From Diaporthe sp. PMI_573 (lineage: Eukaryota; Ascomycota; Sordariomycetes; Diaporthales; Diaporthaceae), in contig JAJTUP010000011.1 in the NCBI GenBank assembly GCA_021399435.1, positions 682,001 through 746,000 on the forward strand: a DNA stretch of 64,000 bases. The letters run 5' to 3'. Each line of letters starts with the position of its first letter. Position 1 is the stretch's first letter. This document shows positions 57,195-64,000 of the stretch, one piece after another. Made by a program: the position numbers and the translations under genes. Under the pieces are notes generated by a model, which saw nothing but the letters and a program-made list of their open reading frames with translations, did not search any database and was not told where the DNA came from.

Positions 57195-58163
57195 CTTGCA
57201 GGTGGCACATGAAAGAACTCCCGAGAATGTGGGTGCAGCAGGCTACATGCCTTTACATGAGTCTTATGGGGGTCTCCGTCGATGTAGGAGGAATGTGATG
57301 GATTGTTTTGTCGACAGAGGTGGGCAGAAGGTGATGATCAAACGCGTTGTTCTTGAAAGGCACACCAGCAAACGCGTCAGGCCGAAAGATGTGGCAGTAG
57401 CAGACAAAGGAACTCCATGTCAGTGGTAACTGCATACATGCAGGTGCTTGGGTACCTTGCAGGTGTACATGGCCCGTGCGTGGCCATCCCAGGCACCTCC
57501 AAACGGAAGGAGGAGGAGGGCACTTGAGGTTCAGCTGTGACAGGACACATCCAAGTGGTGCAGCTTAGCCACGAAGGCTTTGTTGCCTTCAGATATCACC
57601 TTGAGCTGTCAGTATTCCATTGACAGGCCTTCAAAGCCACGAAATCTCGCAAGAAAACCGACGTTCATCCAGCAACTGGGGCGTTTGGTCCCCAACCTCT
57701 ACACGGGAGGCTGCCTGTCGTATAAGTTCCAGCATCCAGCAAGTGCCACAGCTACACTTTCCACAACTGCTCGCACGGAACAGGTCGAGTTATATAGATC
57801 TCTTCCAATCGCCGATTTTCCGAGCGGCTGCTCCCAAACACCATGGACATCGCCTTTTCTTTTCCTTTCCACCCAGGCTGAAACGCCAGTTATACATAAC
57901 CACAGGTTAAAGTTGGGCTCGGACGTCGGAAGCCCGAGTCGGGGTCGGGGTCGGAGTCGGAGAACGGCAGACTACAAACACCAATTGTGCAACCAGCTCG
58001 ACATCCTCACGCCCTCACAATCAATGTGATCTCCGAACTATCTTTCTTTCGAGGCCAGTGATATTTTGCTTGCCAAGTCTCTTTTGCGTGACCGGATGTG
58101 CTAGAGATCTCCACAGTTCCAGTCCCCTTTCCCACGTTGCGCGCCCTGGTCCAAATTTCTCTC
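57195..58163. other. Divergent promoter region
   Basis: About 970 bases between the outward-facing DUF6604 and Zn2Cys6 genes. It contains a short GTCGGG/A tandem run at 57936-57961 and no recognised gene. Confidence 0.45.
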
Positions 58164-60770
58164 ATGATGGAGCCGGAGCGTCGACGCCGGCGGCCCACCA
58201 CGTAGGTTGTATATAGACCCCATTGGTCCCCATTGGTCGACAGGCCACAGCTCACAACATCATCCTGGTGACTGATACTGACCGAGAAATTCTCTTAGGT
58301 CTTGCTCAGTCTGCCGAAGGCGCAAGACAAGATGCAACCGACAGAACCCATGCAGCAACTGCGTGCGATCCAGGACCAAGGAGGCTTGTGTCTACGACGA
58401 GGAACCACAGCCAAGACGACCTCGACCACGCTCCATCCAACCAGCTCATAGTCACACTCCTGCACAACCTCTCCAAACATCAAATGGGAGTGTTCCCGCG
58501 CCATTGACGGCCTCTACCACTCCACCATGTCCAGATTCCTCGGCGAGTGTTGCAGGCGAGCCCGCGTCGCCGGCGACCGATACTACCCAGGTACCTTCTG
58601 GCAACATCGACTCGATGCGAAGCAGGATCAAAGACCTGGAGCAGCAGCTGTACAAGGCCACACCAAAGTCTGTACATACCACGACGGTTGCGACTCCTGC
58701 CGCGGGTATCGAGACAACAACATCCAGGTTCGCAGGCACGTTTCATGTGCACGGCAGCAACATCGGGAGCGCCTTGTTCGGCCGGCCAGAACTGATGTCT
58801 CGAGGTATCTCCCACAAGACACGACTACTTGGCCAAAGTCATTGGATGAACGGTGCTATTCCTATAGTGAGTGATTTCGTTTCTCAGTTGACCGACACGG
58901 TGGAAGAATGCTTCACGACCTGACTTCGCCAGACCATGCAATTTGTCGCGTTTATAGAGCCACAGCTTCGGGAGGGCAAGCCCAAGGTGCTGGAGATGAT
59001 GGATAAATGCAAGACCCTTGGACGGGTCCTCAAAAGCCAGCGGGCGCCACTGTGGCCCTGCTCCCTGACACAAGACCTGCCGCCGAAGCACCTCTGCGAT
59101 GTGCTTGTCGACCGATACCTCGAGACTATCGAGTCAATGTATCGGATCTTGCACATTCCCTCTTTCAGGAGAGAGTACGAAGCAATTTGGGCCAAGCCCG
59201 GCACCCAGCCTGAGACCCATTTTCTCGTCCAACTCAAGCTCGTCCTCGCCCTCGGCGCTGTGACGTATGACCCGAATTTCTCCTTGCGCACCGAGGCAAT
59301 AAGGTGGATATACGAAGCCCAGACCTACCTCTCCGAACCCATTTTCAAAAGTCGTCTCAGAATCTCAACGGTCCAGACGCGGATCCTCCACCTTCTCGCC
59401 ATGGAAATAGTTGATGTCGCTGGCGACAGCATATGGATCATAGCGGGCTCCCTTATCCGTGGAGCGATCACAATGGGTTTCCATCGTGACCCGCGTCATC
59501 TCCCGGAGATGACATCTCTGGCGGCAGAGATGAGGAGGCGGCTCTGGAACACAATCATAGAGGTTGCCTTGCAAGCGAGCATGTCTAAAGGGGGCCCGCC
59601 GCTGCTCTCGTTGACCGACTTCGACACAGAGGTGCCTGGAAACATCGAAGACGAGGCACTCACAGCTGTACTTGGCCATGTACCAGACGAAAAAAGCGAC
59701 CCAACCGTCATGTCAGTTCCAAGGGCTCTGCGGATGACATACCCTGTGAGACTGAAAGTTGTCAAATTTCTGAACGATCTCAACCCTACCGGTGGGACCT
59801 TCGAGGAAACCATCCAGCTTGACACAGAAGTCAGAGAGGCCATCAAAGCGCTCCGCCGTAGCCTCCAGCCGCTCCGGCACAGGCCCTCGGCCAAATTCGC
59901 GGTACAGACGGCTGAGCTCATCATGAACCGGTTCCTTTGCTCCCTACACATGCCCTACTACGCCGCGTCGCTCCATGTACCAACCTACGCGTACTCGAGA
60001 CAAGTCATCCTCGACACCCTCCTAAAGATCTGGTGCGCCACCTGGCCGTCCTCGTCCATCGCCGGCACAGCAGCTTCAGCACCAAGCGCATACTCAACAC
60101 CATCGGCAGGCCCACCAGGCTCCAGCGAGGAGCTACTGGCGCGCCTCATCACCTGCGGCTCGGGCTTCCTCCGGACGTGCGCCGTCCAGGTATCCTTCAC
60201 CCTCCCGATGGAGCTGCACGCGCAGCTCCAGGACGACGAGGGCCTCGGCCCCACGCGTATAAGGCGCGACCTCGCCACCGTCACGGAGGAGATCAAGGCC
60301 TGGTCGTGGAGGTGCATGGAGGCGGGCGAGACGAGTGTCAAGGGCTACGTGATGTCTTCGCTGCTGGTGGCGCAGACCGAGGCCCTCCAGCGGGGCCCCG
60401 CTGCGGACGCGGCGGAGGTGGCGCGGTTCCTGATCGGTGAGGGCGAGAAGGCTGCCGAGAGGTCCGTTGCACTCCTGGAGGCCGTGGTTGACGGTACTAA
60501 GCAGCATGGAGCGCCGTCGATCGTGGACGAATTTGGCCCGTCGCCGGGGCTGACGGAGGACTGGGACTTCACGGTGAGTAATCCTTTTTCCCAACCCCTG
60601 GCCTATTTTCCTCTTTCTGCATCCTGTTGTCAGCTTAGATCATCTGTCGATCCCTATGTACTCAGACTGACAACCCGCAGCGTATGACTGATGCGATGTT
60701 CGTGCCCGAAGGGCCGGGTGCGATGAGCTGGTTTGAGAACGACACCATGCCTGGCCTGTATTTCTGGTGA
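58164..60770 (+). CDS. Zn2Cys6 transcription factor with fungal-specific MHR domain
   Basis: Four exons (58164-58201, 58299-58866, 58933-60573, 60681-60770) give 778 residues. Exon 1 is just MMEPERRRRRPT, and the zinc cluster begins at the splice: Cys15, 18, 25, 31, 34 and 43 with spacing CX2CX6CX5CX2CX8C. A Ser/Pro/Thr-rich linker and a short coiled coil (MRSRIKDLEQQLYKA) for dimerisation follow. The middle homology region starts around DVLVDRYLETIESMYRILHIPSFRREYEAIW and continues through IIAGSLIRGAITMGFHRDP and MRRRLWNTI, as in PF04082 proteins. The C-terminus ends MSWFENDTMPGLYFW, a pattern common in this subgroup. It is a nuclear regulator of unknown targets. It is transcribed towards, and ends 182 bases before, the LaeA-like gene. 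Confidence 0.9.
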
Positions 60771-60952
60771 GCATTGATCGGCGACGGACACATGAGCCAC
60801 GTAATGAGGATATTCGTCTCTGTTTGGGAATGAGTCTCCCCCCCCCCTCTGGACTCTATACGGAAAATTCATTTTGTAATATATGCAATATATGTATGTC
60901 ATTGTGGGTGGTATCATATGCGCGAATCTATCATCATTAAGTATCATCACCG

Positions 60953-62038
60953 TCATGGTGCCTTCCGGCCATATACAGAGTAACTGTGAGTTGGGCGGTA
61001 CTGGTCAGTAACGGACCCCCAGCGGAAAGGGAGGAAGAATCAAGATTGGTTACTCACACAATGTAGTAGAAATGAATCTTTGTGTTCCTCAGATCCTTCC
61101 TGACGTCCATGAGCATAAGCTCCACCTCCTCGGCGGCCATCCCCAGCATCTTGGTGAACAGCCCGATGGAGAAGCCGTGCAGGCCGTCGAGTATGTTCTC
61201 CATCTGCATCATGCCCAGCATCTTCTGGTCCTCTCCCTTGGCCCAGGGGTTACCGGGCAGCGCAAACTTGCGCTCGACGACATCCACGAACCCGGCGTCG
61301 AGCATCTGGGCCTTGAACCGCGCGGCGGCGAGGCCGTTCTTGCCCATGCGCCGCACGCCCTCGAGGACGCAGTCGTTCCAGCGCTCGAGGGCCGTCCCCG
61401 CCAGCGAGTCGTCGACGCACTGCATCTTGACGTAGTAGTCCTGGAACTCGGCCCACCCGCCCGGCTCGAGGTTCTCGAGGCAGGACCGGAAGATGTCCGG
61501 GAAGTTGCTGAAGCTGCCGCACATGAAGCGCGCGTGGACGTAGTCGAACTTGTGGTTGAAGACCCACTCGTCCTCGGCGTCGTCGACCTCGAAGCGGCAG
61601 TTGGGCGGGACGTATTCCGGCTGGATGGGGGACAGGTCTGTCCCCATGACGTCTGACTCCGGGTGCTCGTTGGCGAACTCGATGGCCCATATCCCGGTCC
61701 CGGTGCCGACGTCCAGCACGCGGTTGGGCCGGTCGATGGGCGCCAGGCTGAGGCCGCCAAACAGCCGCACGCTGATGGAGTGCTGCAGCTCCAGGCGCTC
61801 CTGCTCGGGGATGTCGTTGGGCATGAAGTACTTGCCCTCGTGGTACCGGTGCCACGTGCGCCCGTGCTCCTCGACAAAGTCGAAGATGGACGACGACGCC
61901 GACACGGACGACGACTGCGCCCGCACGGACCCCAGGGCCGAGTCGGCGTCGCTGTCGTCCGTGTCGATGCTCAGCCCCACCGAGAAGCTCGACGGCGCGT
62001 TGAGGCTGGCGTTGTCCGAGTCCGGGTGCGTGCTGCTC

Positions 62039-62069
<31 letters not shown>

Positions 62070-62421
62070 ACGATGAGCCGGGCCCGGAGCCAGAGGCCGC
62101 AGCCGCGGCGGCGGAGGGGTCATTAAAGGTGATCTCATTCTCCGAGGCGGCGGGCGCGTCATTCGATGGGTCTGGCTTTGCAGCGCTGTCGTCGTGTGTG
62201 GGCGGGTGAGTCGGCGCGCTGCCATGATCGTGAGGCTTGGGCGGCGCCGAGGTGGTGAGGGCAGCGTGGACCTCGGCTGCCGCTGTTGGTTGGCCGGCTG
62301 TCGCTTCGGCCTCGTGTCCAACGGTTGTAGGGGGTGGTGGTCGCGCCGCTGCGGGAGCTGTGCCGTCCTGGTTTGCTACCATGTCGGGCGGCGGATCGAT
62401 CAGTAGGTCGCGGATGTCCAT
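60953..62421 (-). CDS. LaeA/UMTA-like SAM-dependent methyltransferase
   Basis: Two exons (62421-61058 and 60983-60953) give 464 residues. The first 175 residues are disordered, with Ala/Pro/Ser-rich segments and a ten-Gly run (about 119-128). The catalytic domain begins at EEHGRTWHRYHEGKYFMPND; SAM motif I VLDVGTGTGIWAIE is at about 235-248, followed by GTDLSPIQPEYVPPNCRFEVDD and LEPGGWAEFQDY. This is the signature of fungal LaeA-related methyltransferases, a group that includes the global regulator of secondary metabolism and many paralogues, so global regulator status is not certain. The last exon is only 31 bases and supplies YSVYGRKAP; VYG.KP-type ends are typical of the group, which supports the splice. 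The ATG at 62421 is the first in frame. Confidence 0.88.
62041..62068. repeat. GCC trinucleotide repeat coding for the poly-Gly run
   Basis: About nine GCC units on the + strand, read as Gly codons by the LaeA-like gene on the opposite strand. Length is likely to vary between strains. Confidence 0.7.
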
Positions 62422-63584
62422 TGTGCCTCGACCGCCCAAGACGGGACGAAGGGCGCCTAAATAAACGGTTTCTTTTTTCCTCCCTCCTGGGTGGTACGCA
62501 GCAAGCAGCAGGACTTGGATCTGCAAGACGGGAGCTGGCTGTGCGTGCGTGCGTGGGAAAAAAAAAGGCGGGAGGGGGGGTGATCTTCGGCGGGGATGGT
62601 CTCACATCAGCCCAAGCCCAGGCTGGCCCAGCGCAGCGCAGTTTGCAGCTGTTCCGATGAGCCCAGCGCAGCAACCTAGGCTGCAGTCAGCAGGATGGCC
62701 CGGCTTGGGGTCCTCGTCGAGTGGTTCCCTGTGCGAATCCGCGAATCCACGTGAGGAAAAGCGCGGCTTGGTGCTTGGCCGACCAGTGAGGAGACACAGA
62801 ACAAAGCGTCCAAGACGATTTACTTGACAGTAGTGTGTCCTGCAGGAGCGCCACAGACGGAAAGTTTGGGAGGAAGAGAAGCACGGCGAGGACTGGGGAG
62901 CGCCACGTTTTTTTTCTTCTTTACCCGAATCCGTGGTAAGTGAGAAAGAAAAAGGAGATTCAGACAATGCGGCTCTTCAGGTGTACTGCTGCGGACCCGC
63001 GGTGCATGTACGGGTTACTCGGATTGGGGCGGGATCAGGATCGCGACCAGGGTCAGGACAAGGGGACAGATTACTCCGCCGGGGATCCGCGTTGACAGTG
63101 TCCAGTGAGTCCACCTCGTCGACCAACCGTCACTTATCAAATCCTCAACAGGAGACTGGAAGAGGCGCAATTGTCGTCGTTGGCCAGGTTGGCCGGCAGT
63201 ACCGTGTAGCTATCTCGAGCGGGGAGGACGGGGAGGACGGGCCAGGGTGGGTTCGTCGAATTCCTCGTAGGCCTCGGGCCTCGTGGACGGACCATGGGAG
63301 CGGCAGCAGAGGGCGTCGCAAGTATTGGGCCTAATGGCGGCCCTGGGCCCCTGGTTGAGGAAGGTCGACCGATGTGGTGCGAGGCAAATACGATGCAGTG
63401 TAATGTGAGGGCATGCAGGCTCGCTGCAAAAAGGACCAACTCCTCTACCGAGCAGCCCGACGGTTGGTCAACAGCGACGGGTCCAGCTTAGCCAACGACA
63501 ACTGCGTGGGGCCACCACATGCTCAGCTCAGTTTCTCGCCGTCGTAATTATGACAGACGCAAGGGACGGCGATGCTGGTTGCTG

Positions 63585-63600
63585 AGTGTGTGTGTGTGTG
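63585..63600. repeat. GT dinucleotide microsatellite
   Basis: Eight TG units, followed after an interruption by a second TG-rich segment to about 63622. Confidence 0.7.
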
Positions 63601-63836
63601 AGTGCGTTTGTGCGTGTGTGTGTCAGCATTTGTGGGTGGGTGGATGCGTCGATGCGTGGTAGTCGGCATTGGAGGTCTGAAATTCCGGTTGTCTGCCGTC
63701 AGTCTGTCAACCTGTCAGTCTGCCTCTCCCAGTCAGATAGTGCAGATCGTCACCTGCTGTCAGAGTGTCAGTGTTCCATCCAGTGGGGTGACCCGACTGA
63801 CTGCCCGACTGGATTTTGCATACGCTGTGTCATCCC

Positions 63837-63868
63837 CGCCAGCCCAGCCCAGCCCAGCCCAGCCCAGC
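63837..63868. repeat. AGCCC pentanucleotide repeat
   Basis: About six tandem AGCCC units. Confidence 0.75.
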
Positions 63869-63906
63869 TTATAGTGGGACCCCTTCCCCTCTTCCCGTAC
63901 ATCACG

Positions 63907-63939
63907 ACAGACCTGACAGACCTGACAGACCTGACAGAC
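63907..63939. repeat. Nine-base tandem repeat ACAGACCTG
   Basis: Three exact copies and a partial fourth. Confidence 0.75.
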
Positions 63940-64000
63940 GGGCAGACAGGCAAGACATTCCCCATCTTCAGCCTCCTGACTAAGCCGGACAACATCGCCT

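Larger units (their letters stand above)
62422..64000. other. Non-coding right end, repeat-rich
   Basis: Promoter of the LaeA-like gene followed by 1.4 kb without a recognised gene. The composition is Gly/Arg/Ser-like in all frames and several short tandem repeats occur. Confidence 0.45.

Noticed and set aside
61209..61877. Long antiparallel and shifted frames inside the LaeA-like gene
   Set aside because: Arg/Ala/Pro-rich shadows of a GC-rich coding region.
63585..63939. Short tandem repeats considered as telomeric or CRISPR-like
   Set aside because: Units are unrelated 2-, 5- and 9-mers without spacers or a telomere motif; ordinary microsatellites.

Overview
The window is nuclear DNA of a filamentous ascomycete (Pezizomycotina, most likely a Sordariomycete). 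Evidence: short GT-AG introns (about 50-140 bases), several with CTAAC/TACTAAC branch sites; intron-rich genes on both strands separated by 0.2-2 kb spacers; typical fungal families (Zn2Cys6 regulator, LaeA-like methyltransferase, Dal5-type transporter, heme-thiolate peroxidase, AA8 cytochrome, DUF6604). No prokaryotic features, CRISPR array, rRNA or convincing tRNA was seen. Exon boundaries below were joined by hand from reading frame and splice sites; there is no transcript support. The genus cannot be fixed from the sequence.

Left part (1-16 kb), mostly conserved genes: the 5' part of a gluconokinase, a PsiD-like pyruvoyl decarboxylase, a short heme-thiolate peroxidase/peroxygenase, COQ1 divergent from VMA12, an Eco1-type zinc-finger protein without an acetyltransferase domain, and a 1,406-residue protein of unknown function.

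Middle part (16-30 kb), a looser and AT-richer accessory stretch: a secreted stand-alone AA8 cytochrome, a cytochrome P450 pseudogene with three separate lesions, an HPP-family membrane protein, an APH/CHK-type small-molecule kinase, a class I terpene synthase and a DJ-1/PfpI protein. The terpene synthase and the dead P450 lie about 4.5 kb apart and may be the remains of a terpenoid gene cluster.

Right part (30-64 kb): a xanthine dehydrogenase-family enzyme with an adjacent Dal5/ACS-type transporter (a likely purine or N-heterocycle catabolic pair); an unknown protein with a possible F-box; mitochondrial ABC transporter ATM1; an unknown gene with an apparent frameshift in an A6 run; an unknown protein with a possible PD-(D/E)XK-like core and coiled coil; a broken gene; D-xylose reductase; a short-chain dehydrogenase; a DUF6604 protein; a Zn2Cys6 regulator; and, tail to tail with it, a LaeA/UMTA-like methyltransferase. 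The last 1.6 kb is non-coding and rich in short tandem repeats.

The observations most worth following are the P450 pseudogene with its terpene-synthase neighbourhood, the zinc-finger-only Eco1 relative with an MCB-like promoter, the XDH-transporter pair with its long linker, the solitary AA8 cytochrome, and the possible nuclease-fold protein at 45.5-47.6 kb.
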